Source: Pseudomonas jinjuensis
Lineage (GTDB): Bacteria > Pseudomonadota > Gammaproteobacteria > Pseudomonadales > Pseudomonadaceae
NCBI RefSeq assembly: GCF_900103845.1
Contig: NZ_FNIJ01000013.1
Location: forward strand, 1 to 64,000
Direction of reading: 5' to 3'
DNA length: 64,000 nt
Below the pieces are notes generated by a model. It saw only the letters and a list, made by a program, of their open reading frames with translations. It had not been told where the DNA came from and did no database searches. The position numbers were made by a program, and so were the translations under genes. Position 1 is the first letter of the stretch. Each line of letters begins with the position of its first letter. Shown in pieces: positions 35,651 through 44,207 of the stretch.

Positions 35651-36991
35651 ATGAGCCTGTCCCAGCAACCCGTGGCCTACGGCCAGGCGTCCATGACCGC
35701 CATCACCGAGGAACGCCGCGTCCTGCGCAGGGCCGCTTCCGCCGCCTTCATGGGCAACTTCGTCGAGTGGTTCGACTACGCCGCCTACGGCTACCTCGCC
35801 GCGGTCATCGCCGTGGTGTTCTTCCCGCAGACCGACAAGACCTCAGGCCTGCTCGCCGCCTTCGCGGTGTTCGCCCTGTCGTTCATCGTCCGCCCCATCG
35901 GCGGCATCGTCTGGGGCCATATCGGCGACCGCTTCGGCCGGCGCAACGCCCTCTCGCTGTCGATCCTGATCATGTCCGGCGCGACCTTCTGCATCGCCCT
36001 GCTGCCCACCTACGCCCAGGTCGGCCTGGCCGCCCCGGCGCTGCTGCTGGTGATCCGCCTGGTGCAGGGCTTCTCCGCCTCCGGCGAGTACGCCGGCGCG
36101 GCGGCCTTCCTCGCCGAGTACGCACCGGAAAACAAGCGCGGCTTCTACACCTGCCTGGTGCCGGCGAGCACCGCCGCCGGGCTGCTGTTCGGCTCGCTGT
36201 TCGCCGCGCAGCTGTACGCGCACCTCGACAGCGAGGCGCTGCACGAATGGGGCTGGCGCCTGCCGTTCCTGCTCGCCGCGCCGCTGGGGCTGATCGGCCG
36301 CTACATCCGCCTGCACCTGGCCGACACGCCGAAATTCCGCGAGATGGAAGAGGCGATGGAGAAGAAGGGCGGCGAGCACAAGGTGCCGATGCAGCTGCTG
36401 TTCGGCCAGTACCGCAAGCAGATCATGATCGCCATCGGCGTCACCTGCCTCAACGCGGTGGCCTTCTACCTGCTGCTCAGCTACATGCCGACCTACCTGT
36501 CGGCCGAGATGGGCATGAGCGAGAGCGACTCCTTCCTCGCTTCCACCGTGTCGCTGGCGACCTACATCGGCTTCATCTTCCTGATGGGCCGGCTGTCCGA
36601 CCGCTTCGGCCGCAAGACCATGCTGGTGGCCGCCTCGCTGCTGTTCCTGGCGCTCACCGTGCCGCTGTTCCAGGCCATCGGCGACAAGGCGTTCGCGGTC
36701 ATCCTGCTGATCCAGATCGGCTTTGGCCTGATGCTGGCGATGAACGACGGCACCCTGCCCTGCTTCCTCGCCGAGATCTTCCCGACCCGCGTGCGCTACA
36801 GCGGCTTCGCCTTCAGCTTCAACACCGCCAACGCCCTGTTCGGCGGCACCGCGCCCTTCATCGCCACCTGGCTGATCAGCGTCACCGGCGACAAGCTCGC
36901 CCCGGCCTGGCTGCTGGTCGGCGCGGCGGCGGTGGCGCTGCTGGCGATGCTCTGCGTGAGGGAGACGGCGCATAGGCCGATGGAAGACTGA
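35651..36991 (+). CDS. MFS transporter of the creatinine island (MHS family)
   Basis: This 446-residue inner-membrane symporter has about twelve membrane segments and MHS signatures: FMGNFVEWFDYAAYGYLA at helix 1, GDRFGRRNALSLS in the helix 2-3 loop, and LSDRFGRKTMLV in the matching loop of the second half. The family transports carboxylates and zwitterions such as proline and betaine. Creatine or creatinine uptake is inferred from position between creatinase and the ABC operon. The ribosome-binding site is CGGAGG. Confidence 0.85.
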   Translation: MSLSQQPVAYGQASMTAITEERRVLRRAASAAFMGNFVEWFDYAAYGYLAAVIAVVFFPQTDKTSGLLAAFAVFALSFIVRPIGGIVWGHIGDRFGRRNALSLSILIMSGATFCIALLPTYAQVGLAAPALLLVIRLVQGFSASGEYAGAAAFLAEYAPENKRGFYTCLVPASTAAGLLFGSLFAAQLYAHLDSEALHEWGWRLPFLLAAPLGLIGRYIRLHLADTPKFREMEEAMEKKGGEHKVPMQLLFGQYRKQIMIAIGVTCLNAVAFYLLLSYMPTYLSAEMGMSESDSFLASTVSLATYIGFIFLMGRLSDRFGRKTMLVAASLLFLALTVPLFQAIGDKAFAVILLIQIGFGLMLAMNDGTLPCFLAEIFPTRVRYSGFAFSFNTANALFGGTAPFIATWLISVTGDKLAPAWLLVGAAAVALLAMLCVRETAHRPMED

Positions 36992-37038
36992 GCGGCGGCG
37001 CTTCCACCGGGAACCCCCTTGAATCCTGCCAACTTCGG

Positions 37039-37080
37039 GTCGGATTCAGACAAAAACGACACGGCCGCTTTTGCTGCAAT
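37039..37080 (+). promoter_or_regulatory. GbdR-type box and -10 element for the ABC/creatininase operon
   Basis: GTCGGA-TTCA-GACAAA begins at 37039 and TGCAAT begins at 37075, an offset of 36 bp, preceded by CCAACTTCGG. The first start codon of the operon is 204 bp further on, so the transcript would have a leader of about 197 bases. Confidence 0.6.
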
Positions 37081-37283
37081 GGCCATCAACAGAAGACCGT
37101 CTGCCGCCCGCAGCGCCGTTCGCCAGCACTGGTTCCCGACGCCAGAACCCACCGATCCATTGATACGCCTGCCATGCCGGACGCCTGGCGGGCTCTCTAC
37201 ACGCACGCCAGGAACAAACGCACGACAGAGGAAGGCCAGGAACAACGGCAACAGCACTTTCCATACCGCAGGGGAGAACAACA

Positions 37284-38411
37284 ATGAAGAACCGTACCGA
37301 CCTGTCACGACGCGATTTCCTCATCGGCAGCGGCATCCTCGCCAGCGGCGCCGCGCTGTCCAGCGTGCTGCCCATGCGCAGCGCCAATGCCGCGGAAAAG
37401 GAGCTGGTGATCCTCGCCTGGGCCGGCCACGCGGAGCCGGACATCGTCGCCGACTTCGAGCGCCAGCACGGCGTGAAGGTCCGCGCCAAGTACTACACCG
37501 GCGGCGACAACATGCTCGGGCTGATTTCCCAATCCCCGCCCGGCACCTTCGACCTGATCCTTTCCGACGCCGAATACGTGCAGCAGCTCAAGGCGGCCGA
37601 CTACATCGAGCGCCTCGACCCCTCCGACTATCCCTTCGACGACTTCTTCCCCGAGTTCCAGCATTTCCCCGGCCACTGGGAAGGCAACGAGCTGTATTCG
37701 GTGCTGATCCGCTTCGGCTTCCTCGGCATCGCCTACAACACCCAGCTGGTGCCGGAATCGAAGGTACGCAGCTACAAGCTGTTCTGGGACGACGGCCTGA
37801 AGGGCAAGGTCGGGCACTTCGACTGGCACCTGCCGAACCTCGGGCAGATCAGCCTGTACAACGGCAACAAGCCGCCCTACGACATCGACGCCGCGCACTG
37901 GAAGGACGTGCAGCAGCGCCTGATGAGCCTGCGCCCGCAGATCGGCGGCTTCTTCGACTACGGCGGCACCTTCTCCTCGCTGAAGAACGGCCAGGTCCAT
38001 GCCATGTGCGGCATCGGCGACTGGATCACCGGCGTGCTGGAGCGCTCCGGGGCGCCGGTCAGGACGGTGGTGCCGGAGGAAGGCGGCCTGCAGTGGACCG
38101 AGTCCTACTGCATCGCCCGCAAGGCCCGCAGCCCGGAGCTGGCGAAGAAGTTCATCCAGTACATCACCTCGCCGGAGGGCCAGGTGAAGTCGGCGCGGAT
38201 GCTCGCCTACCCCGCGCTGATTCCCAGCCAGCGCGGCTGGGCGCTGCTCAACCAGGTCGATCCGACCGAGGCGAAGCGCCAGGGCATGCTGCTCGGCCAG
38301 CGCAACGTGATGGACGACATCCGCGAGGGCCGCATCCAGTATCGCCAACTGCCGGTGCAGCAGGGGCTGGAGGAGTGGAACGACTTCTGGTCGGAATACA
38401 AGGGCGCCTGA
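37284..38411 (+). CDS. ABC transporter substrate-binding protein, Tat-exported, PotD-like
   Basis: This 375-residue periplasmic binding protein belongs to the spermidine/putrescine-type group. The N-terminus carries a twin-arginine signal (LSRRDFLIGSG) with a hydrophobic core and a likely cleavage after SANA near residue 36. The family strand ELVILAWAGHAEPDIVADFE opens the mature protein. It heads an operon with two permeases, an ATPase and creatininase, so creatinine or creatine is the likely ligand. Export in folded form by Tat is unusual among PotD-like proteins but is seen in sub-branches. Confidence 0.88.
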   Translation: MKNRTDLSRRDFLIGSGILASGAALSSVLPMRSANAAEKELVILAWAGHAEPDIVADFERQHGVKVRAKYYTGGDNMLGLISQSPPGTFDLILSDAEYVQQLKAADYIERLDPSDYPFDDFFPEFQHFPGHWEGNELYSVLIRFGFLGIAYNTQLVPESKVRSYKLFWDDGLKGKVGHFDWHLPNLGQISLYNGNKPPYDIDAAHWKDVQQRLMSLRPQIGGFFDYGGTFSSLKNGQVHAMCGIGDWITGVLERSGAPVRTVVPEEGGLQWTESYCIARKARSPELAKKFIQYITSPEGQVKSARMLAYPALIPSQRGWALLNQVDPTEAKRQGMLLGQRNVMDDIREGRIQYRQLPVQQGLEEWNDFWSEYKGA

Positions 38412-38424
38412 GGAGGCCGTGGCA

Positions 38425-39330
38425 ATGACCTCACGCAAGCTGCAAATCGCTCCGCCGGTGGTCGATCTCGACAGCGCTCAGCCGCGCAGGCGCAGCCAGG
38501 GGCCGTGGTACGCCCTCGGCTTCTCGCTGCCGATGCTGTTCTGGCAACTGGCGTTCTTCGTCTTCCCGCTGGTATTCCTGGTCACCATCAGCTTCTGGGT
38601 GGTGCGCAACTTCCGCATGCTGCCGGCATTCGAGTGGCTGAACTGGAGCTACGTGCTCAGCCGCGGCTACTTCTGGGATGCCTACGCGCACACCCTGGCG
38701 ATGGCCGCCGGGGCGACGCTGCTGGTCAGCCTGGTGGCCTTCCCCTGCGCCTACGCCATCGCCTTCAAGTTCCGCGCCTCGGCCCGGCAGCTGGCGATTC
38801 TGCTGCTGATCACGCCGTTCTTCACCAGCTACCTGGTGCGCACCTACTCCTGGCAGGTGTTCCTCGCCGACAACGGCATCTTCAACGCGCTGCTCGGCCA
38901 GTTGGGCATCGGCACGCTGCCGATGCTGAACAGCGGCTTCGGCACCTTCGTCGGCTACTTCACCCTGTGCCTGCCGCTGGTGGTGGTGCTGCAACTGCTG
39001 AGCCTGATGTACATGGACCGCTCGCTGGTGGAGGCGGCGCACAACCTCGGCTGCGGGCGGCTGCGCACCGTGCTGCAGGTGATAGTGCCGTCGGCGCGGG
39101 TCGGCATCGTGGTGGCCGCGCTGTTCTGCTTCATCCTCACCTTCGGCGACTTCGTCAGCCCGCTGTACCTGGGCGGCGGCCAGCCGCCGACCCTCAGCAC
39201 CCTGATCGCCGACACCACCAAGTCCGGCCAGCAATGGCCGCGCGCGGCGGTGATCGCCACGATGATGATCGCGACCCTGCTGCTGGTGGCCTTCACCGCG
39301 GTCCGCTTCGCCTACCGGAGGCGCGCATGA
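38425..39330 (+). CDS. ABC transporter permease, PotB-like
   Basis: This 301-residue inner-membrane permease has six hydrophobic segments and the EAA loop (VEAAHNLGCGRLRTVLQVIVP) that contacts the ATPase. An AGGAGG is followed eight bases later by the ATG at 38425; a GTG at 38419 is too close to it to be the start. It overlaps the next permease by four bases (ATGA). Confidence 0.88.
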   Translation: MTSRKLQIAPPVVDLDSAQPRRRSQGPWYALGFSLPMLFWQLAFFVFPLVFLVTISFWVVRNFRMLPAFEWLNWSYVLSRGYFWDAYAHTLAMAAGATLLVSLVAFPCAYAIAFKFRASARQLAILLLITPFFTSYLVRTYSWQVFLADNGIFNALLGQLGIGTLPMLNSGFGTFVGYFTLCLPLVVVLQLLSLMYMDRSLVEAAHNLGCGRLRTVLQVIVPSARVGIVVAALFCFILTFGDFVSPLYLGGGQPPTLSTLIADTTKSGQQWPRAAVIATMMIATLLLVAFTAVRFAYRRRA

Positions 39331-40118
39331 ACGAGCATCGCCTGATCAACTTCCTGCTGCGCGGCTACGTGGGCCTGGTGTTCCTCTTCGTGTTCACCCC
39401 GATCCTCGGCAGCTTCGTGTTCTCCTTCAACGCCGACCGCTTCCCGTCCCTGCCGCTGGGCGGCTTCAGCCTGCACTGGTACCAGACCATCGCCGGCGAT
39501 CCGGCGGTGTGGCAGGCGTTCCGCAACAGCCTGAAGGTGGCGGTGGTGGTGTCGCTGGTGTCGACCTTCCTCGGTTTCACCGCGGCCTACACCGACTTCC
39601 GCTACCACTTCTTCGGCAAGCCGGTGTACATGGCCCTCGCCCTGCTGCCGCCGACCATCCCGGTGGTGATCATGGGCCTGGCAATGCTGGCGTTCCTCTC
39701 GCGGGTCGGGCTGTCCGGGGAAATCCACGCGGTGATGATCGCCCACATCGTGATGTGCGCGCCCTTCGCCATGGCGGTGATCCGCATGCGCCTGGCGCAG
39801 ATGGACCCGATCCTCGAAGCGGCCGCCTGGAACCTCGGCGCCAGCCAGTGGAAGGCCATGCGCCACGTGATCCTGCCGTTCACCGCGCCGAGCATCTTCG
39901 CCGCGCTGCTGGTGACCATGGCGGTGTCGTTCGACGAGTTCGCCGTCGCCTGGTTCGTCTCCGGCCTCAACGAGACGGTGCCGGTGCGCATCCTCAACAC
40001 CCTGCAGGGCCAGGTGAGCCCGACCATCAACGCCATCGGCTCGCTGGTGTTCGTCACCAGCATGCTGCTGGTGATCCTCGCGCAACTGCTTCTGATGCGC
40101 CGGCGCAAGCCGGCCTGA
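39327..40118 (+). CDS. ABC transporter permease, PotC-like
   Basis: This 263-residue second permease forms a heterodimer with the preceding one. It has about six membrane segments and the EAA loop (LEAAAWNLGASQWKAMRHVILP). The ATG lies inside the stop region of the first permease gene, implying coupled translation and equal amounts of the two subunits. Confidence 0.88.
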   Translation: MNEHRLINFLLRGYVGLVFLFVFTPILGSFVFSFNADRFPSLPLGGFSLHWYQTIAGDPAVWQAFRNSLKVAVVVSLVSTFLGFTAAYTDFRYHFFGKPVYMALALLPPTIPVVIMGLAMLAFLSRVGLSGEIHAVMIAHIVMCAPFAMAVIRMRLAQMDPILEAAAWNLGASQWKAMRHVILPFTAPSIFAALLVTMAVSFDEFAVAWFVSGLNETVPVRILNTLQGQVSPTINAIGSLVFVTSMLLVILAQLLLMRRRKPA

Positions 40119-40148
40119 GCCCAACCATTCGAATCGCAGGTAACCGAC

Positions 40149-41237
40149 ATGAGTCAACCGCTGGTCGTGTTCGATAACGTGGTCAAGCACTTCGGCGAGT
40201 TCGTCGCCGTGGAGCGCATGAACCTGGAGATCCACCGCGGCGAGTTCGTCGCCATCATGGGCTCCAGCGGCTGTGGCAAGACCACCACGCTGCGCATGCT
40301 CGCCGGGCTGGAGAAACCCAGCGAGGGCGAGATCCGCCTGAACGGCGAGCGCATCAACGACCTCCGTTCCTGGGAGCGCGACACCCCGCTGGTGTGGCAG
40401 AACCTGGCGCTGTTCCCCTTCCTCAGTGTGCTGGAGAACGTCGAGTTCGGCCTGAAGATGCGCGGCATGGCCAGGGCCGAGCGGCGCAAGAAGGCGCTGC
40501 ACTGGCTGGAACGCCTGGGCCTGGCGGAGTTCGCCAGCCGCGATATCGCCCAGCTGTCCGGCGGCCAGCGCCAGCGCGTGGCCCTGGCCCGCTCGCTGGT
40601 CACCGAGCCGCCGATCCTGCTGCTCGACGAACCGCTGAGCGCCCTCGACGCGCACCTCAGCGTGCGCATGCAGGGCGTGCTGACCGAGCTGCAGAAGGAC
40701 CTCGGCATCACCTTCGTCTATGTCACCCACAGCCAGTCGGAAGCCTTCGCCATGGCCGACCGCGTGGTGATCATGAGCCGCGGCCGCATCGAGCAGGTCG
40801 GCACGCCGCAGGACGTGTTCCGCGAGCCGCACAACCGCTTCGTCGCAGAGTTCGTCGGCGGCAAGAACATCCTCGGCGGCAGCGTCGCCGGCTTCGACGA
40901 ATCCGGGCAGGTACGCATCGAATCCGAACACGGCGCCTTCCTCGCGCGGCCGCCGCGGGACCGCAGGGTGGCCGCCGGCGAGCCGGTGAGCGTCTGCCTG
41001 GGCGCCGACCAGATCCAGCTCGGCGACCGCGCGGCCCTGCCCAATCGCCTGGAATGCCGGGTGGTCGGCGAGGAATTCATCGGCTCGATGGTGAACATCC
41101 ACCTGGAAAGCGCCAGCGGTCTCGAACTGCAGGTGCAGAAACCCCATGCCGAATACGACAGCCTCGGCCTGGAGAGCGGACAGAAGATTTTCGCCGGCTG
41201 GGACAGCGCCAGTGCGCTGATCCTGCGCGGCGAGTGA
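40149..41237 (+). CDS. ABC transporter ATP-binding protein, PotA-like
   Basis: This 362-residue ATPase energises the importer. It has Walker A GSSGCGKTT (about residues 38-46), the signature LSGGQRQRVALARS, Walker B ILLLDEPLSALD and the switch His in YVTHSQSEAFAMADR. A C-terminal TOBE-type domain (about residues 280-362) is usual for PotA/MalK-like ATPases and may serve regulation. Confidence 0.92.
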   Translation: MSQPLVVFDNVVKHFGEFVAVERMNLEIHRGEFVAIMGSSGCGKTTTLRMLAGLEKPSEGEIRLNGERINDLRSWERDTPLVWQNLALFPFLSVLENVEFGLKMRGMARAERRKKALHWLERLGLAEFASRDIAQLSGGQRQRVALARSLVTEPPILLLDEPLSALDAHLSVRMQGVLTELQKDLGITFVYVTHSQSEAFAMADRVVIMSRGRIEQVGTPQDVFREPHNRFVAEFVGGKNILGGSVAGFDESGQVRIESEHGAFLARPPRDRRVAAGEPVSVCLGADQIQLGDRAALPNRLECRVVGEEFIGSMVNIHLESASGLELQVQKPHAEYDSLGLESGQKIFAGWDSASALILRGE

Positions 41238-41285
41238 ACGAACACCCGGCTCCGGCCGGGACGTGGAACTGTTGGAGAGAAATCG

Positions 41286-42071
41286 ATGAGCAAGAGTGTT
41301 TTCGTCGGCGAGCTGACCTGGAAGGAATACGCAGCCAGGGTCGCCCAGGGTGACTGCGTGATGCTGCTGCCGGTCGGCGCGCTGGAGCAGCACGGCCACC
41401 ACATGTGCATGAACGTCGACGTGCTGCTGCCGACGGCGGTCTGCCAGCGGGTCGCCGAACGCATCGGCGCGCTGGTGCTGCCGGGCCTGCAGTACGGCTA
41501 CAAGTCGCAGCAGAAATCCGGCGGCGGCAACCATTTCCCCGGCACCACCAGCCTCGACGGCGCGACCCTGACCGGCACCGTGCAGGACATCATCCGCGAA
41601 CTGGCGCGCCACGGCGCCCGCCGGCTGGTGCTGATGAACGGGCACTACGAGAACTCCATGTTCATCGTCGAGGGCATCGACCTCGCCCTGCGCGAACTGC
41701 GCTACGCCGGGATCACCGATTTCCGCGTGGTGGTGCTGTCCTACTGGGACTTCGTGCGCGACCCGGCGGTGATCGAGGCGCTGTATCCGGACGGTTTCCT
41801 CGGCTGGGACATCGAGCACGGCGGGGTCTTCGAAACGTCGCTGATGCTGGCCCTCTACCCGAACCTGGTGGACATGGACAAGGTGGTCGACCACCCGCCG
41901 GCGACCTTCCCGCCCTACGACGTGTTCCCGGTCATCCCCGAACGCACGCCGGCCTGCGGCACCCTCTCCTCGGCCAGGGACGCCAGTCGCGAGAAGGGCG
42001 AACTGATCCTGCAGGTGTGCACCGAAGGCATCGCCGCCGCCGTGCAGGAGGCATTCGCCAAGTCGTCCTGA
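41286..42071 (+). CDS. crnA: creatininase (creatinine amidohydrolase)
   Basis: Creatininase reversibly hydrolyses creatinine to creatine. The 261-residue protein closely resembles the P. putida enzyme: the metal ligands Glu34, His36 and Asp45 are in GALEQHGHHMCMNVD, followed later by NGHYENSMF with the His and Glu pair near residues 120-122 and by the DIEHGGVFETS segment. GGAGAG lies just before the ATG. It is co-directional with the ABC importer 48 bp upstream, so uptake and the first hydrolysis step are probably co-expressed. Confidence 0.96.
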   Translation: MSKSVFVGELTWKEYAARVAQGDCVMLLPVGALEQHGHHMCMNVDVLLPTAVCQRVAERIGALVLPGLQYGYKSQQKSGGGNHFPGTTSLDGATLTGTVQDIIRELARHGARRLVLMNGHYENSMFIVEGIDLALRELRYAGITDFRVVVLSYWDFVRDPAVIEALYPDGFLGWDIEHGGVFETSLMLALYPNLVDMDKVVDHPPATFPPYDVFPVIPERTPACGTLSSARDASREKGELILQVCTEGIAAAVQEAFAKSS

Positions 42072-42130
42072 TCCCTTCGCGCCCGCTCCGCCAGTAACCC
42101 GGTCCAACAAGAATTCCGAGGGTAACCACC

Positions 42131-43540
42131 ATGTCCACACCCGTTTCCAGCGGCGGCCCGGCACTCGCCGCCGAGCTCAAGCAACGCCACGTCACCATGC
42201 TGTCCATCGCCGGGGCCATCGGCGCCGGCCTGTTCGTCGGCTCCGGCCACGCCATCGCCTCCGCAGGCCCGGCGGCGATCCTGGCCTACCTGATCTCCGG
42301 CACGCTGGTGGTGCTGGTGATGCGCATGCTCGGCGAGATGGCGGTCGCCGCGCCCGATACCGGCTCCTTCTCCACCTATGCGGAACGGGCCATCGGCCGC
42401 TGGGCGGGATTCTCCATCGGCTGGCTGTACTGGTGGTTCTGGGTGCTGGTGATCCCGCTGGAAGCGGTGGCCGCCGCGGCCATCCTCAACGCCTGGTTCC
42501 CGGCGGTGGCGACCTGGCAGTTCGCCCTGGCGGTCACCGCGCTGCTCACCGCGACCAACCTGTTCAGCGTGGCGCGCTACGGCGAGTTCGAGTTCTGGTT
42601 CGCCCTGCTCAAGGTCATCGCGGTGATCGGCTTCATCGTCCTCGGCGTCTTCGCCCTCACCGGCGGCCTGCCCGGCCACGAGGTCAGCGGCCTGATGCGG
42701 CTCACCCAGGAACACGGCGGCTTCATGCCCAACGGTTTCAGCGCGGTGCTCGGCGCGCTGCTGACCACGGTGTTCAGCTTCATGGGCACGGAGATCGTCA
42801 CCATCGCCGCCGCCGAATCGAAGAACCCGGCGAAGCAGATCACCCGCGCGACCAACTCGGTGGTCTGGCGGATGGGCATCTTCTACATCGTGTCGATCTT
42901 CCTGATCGTCTCCATCGTGCCGTGGAACGACCCGCTGCTCGCCGAGGTGGGCTCCTACCAGCGCGCCCTGGAGATCATGAACATCCCCTACGCCAAGCTG
43001 ATCGTCGACGTCGTGGTACTGGTCGCCGTGGCCAGCTGCCTGAACTCGGCGATCTACACCGCTTCGCGGATGGTCTACTCGCTCAGCCGGCGCGGCGACG
43101 GCCCGCGCTTCCTGCAGAAGACCTCGCCCAAGGCGGTGCCCTACGCGGCCGTGATGGCCAGCACCGCGGTGGGCTTCCTCACCACCATCATCAACTACTT
43201 CGCCCCGGAGAAGGTCTTCGCCTTCCTCCTCGCCAGCTCCGGCGCCGTCGCCCTGCTGGTGTACCTGGTGATCGCCGTCTCCCAGCTGCGCATGCGCCGG
43301 CAACTGGTCGCCACCGGCAAGCCGCTGGAATTCAGCATGTGGCTGTATCCCTGGCTGACCTGGCTGGTGATCCTGTTCATCCTGGCGGTGCTGGGCATCA
43401 TGCTGGCGATGCCGGACCACCGCGCGGAAGTCCTCGCCACCGGCATGCTGACCACGGTGATCGTCTGCCTGGGGCTGCTCGACAGCCGCAAGGGCAAGGC
43501 GAAGCAGGCGGTGCCGGGATTGGCGAGGGTGGATTCGTAG
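42131..43540 (+). CDS. amino-acid permease, APC superfamily (GabP/AAT-like)
   Basis: This 469-residue inner-membrane transporter has about twelve hydrophobic segments and APC signatures: RHVTMLSIAGAIGAGLFVGSG at helix 1, and FMGTEIVTIAAAESKNPAKQI in the helix 6 region. It resembles gamma-aminobutyrate and aromatic amino-acid permeases. It closes the creatinine island and is followed by a strong terminator, so it probably belongs to the creatininase transcript. The substrate could be creatine, sarcosine or creatinine, which sequence alone cannot decide. Confidence 0.88.
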   Translation: MSTPVSSGGPALAAELKQRHVTMLSIAGAIGAGLFVGSGHAIASAGPAAILAYLISGTLVVLVMRMLGEMAVAAPDTGSFSTYAERAIGRWAGFSIGWLYWWFWVLVIPLEAVAAAAILNAWFPAVATWQFALAVTALLTATNLFSVARYGEFEFWFALLKVIAVIGFIVLGVFALTGGLPGHEVSGLMRLTQEHGGFMPNGFSAVLGALLTTVFSFMGTEIVTIAAAESKNPAKQITRATNSVVWRMGIFYIVSIFLIVSIVPWNDPLLAEVGSYQRALEIMNIPYAKLIVDVVVLVAVASCLNSAIYTASRMVYSLSRRGDGPRFLQKTSPKAVPYAAVMASTAVGFLTTIINYFAPEKVFAFLLASSGAVALLVYLVIAVSQLRMRRQLVATGKPLEFSMWLYPWLTWLVILFILAVLGIMLAMPDHRAEVLATGMLTTVIVCLGLLDSRKGKAKQAVPGLARVDS

Positions 43541-43571
43541 TGAAGCATTGGCGAGGGTGGTGAAGATGGAA

Positions 43572-43600
43572 GCCGTATCCGGAAGCGGATACGGCTTTTT
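43572..43600 (+). terminator. rho-independent terminator ending the creatinine island
   Basis: GCCGTATCC pairs with GGATACGGC across a six-base loop, followed by TTTTT. It lies about 30 bp after the permease stop. Confidence 0.9.
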
Positions 43601-43628
43601 CCAGCGGACATCCGGGCGTCCGGCGCCC

Positions 43629-44207
43629 TCATTGGGGCGAGGAGCAACTGCTGGCGGCGGCCTGGAGCGCCCCGGCATGGTCCAGGTAGGATTCGGGGTC
43701 GTAGGGAACGGCCGTGATATCGAAGCTGGACTTGCCCCCGGGTTCGACTTCCTGCCAAATCCTGAACGCCCACTGGCGGCCTTCGTGGGTCATCAACAAG
43801 TCGAAGACGTGACTGTTCAGATCGCTGTTCTCATCGAGAACGGAATAGAGATAACGCAGATTCCGATACCAGTCGGGTATTGCCGTTAGAGCCAGGATCG
43901 CGTCTTTCGCAAGTTTTTCATCGCTGTCATTCAATCCGTACATGTTGCCGATGGTAATTTCCCCCGCCCTCTTCAGCTCGCCCAGCGGTGCAGGTAAAGG
44001 CTCCCTGCTTATCAGGCGTGAGCGGCCGCAGTGGAAAACCCAGCGCCCGGTCTTCACGTAATCATCTGCGTAAATGACCACACCGTTTCCCATATCCGTT
44101 TTGTATACGCTCGTCATTGTCTTGAATCCGTAGCGGTTCCCGATCAGTAGCGGGGGAAGGAAGATGATGAAAGCGATCCAGAAGCTCTTACTTCGGCAGG
44201 AAATCAA
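43629..44207 (-). CDS. hypothetical membrane-anchored protein beside the PAAR gene (possible immunity protein)
   Basis: This is a roughly 192-residue protein with one N-terminal hydrophobic segment (FWIAFIIFLPPLLIG) and a mostly hydrophilic remainder. An AGGAGG lies five bases before a TTG at 44207, which I take as the start; no better ATG is near. It overlaps the 3' end of the PAAR gene by 20 bases. Small single-span proteins coupled to the end of a PAAR effector gene are often immunity proteins, but no domain is recognised. Its base composition is less GC-rich than its neighbours. Confidence 0.6.
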   Translation of the reverse strand: MISCRSKSFWIAFIIFLPPLLIGNRYGFKTMTSVYKTDMGNGVVIYADDYVKTGRWVFHCGRSRLISREPLPAPLGELKRAGEITIGNMYGLNDSDEKLAKDAILALTAIPDWYRNLRYLYSVLDENSDLNSHVFDLLMTHEGRQWAFRIWQEVEPGGKSSFDITAVPYDPESYLDHAGALQAAASSCSSPQ

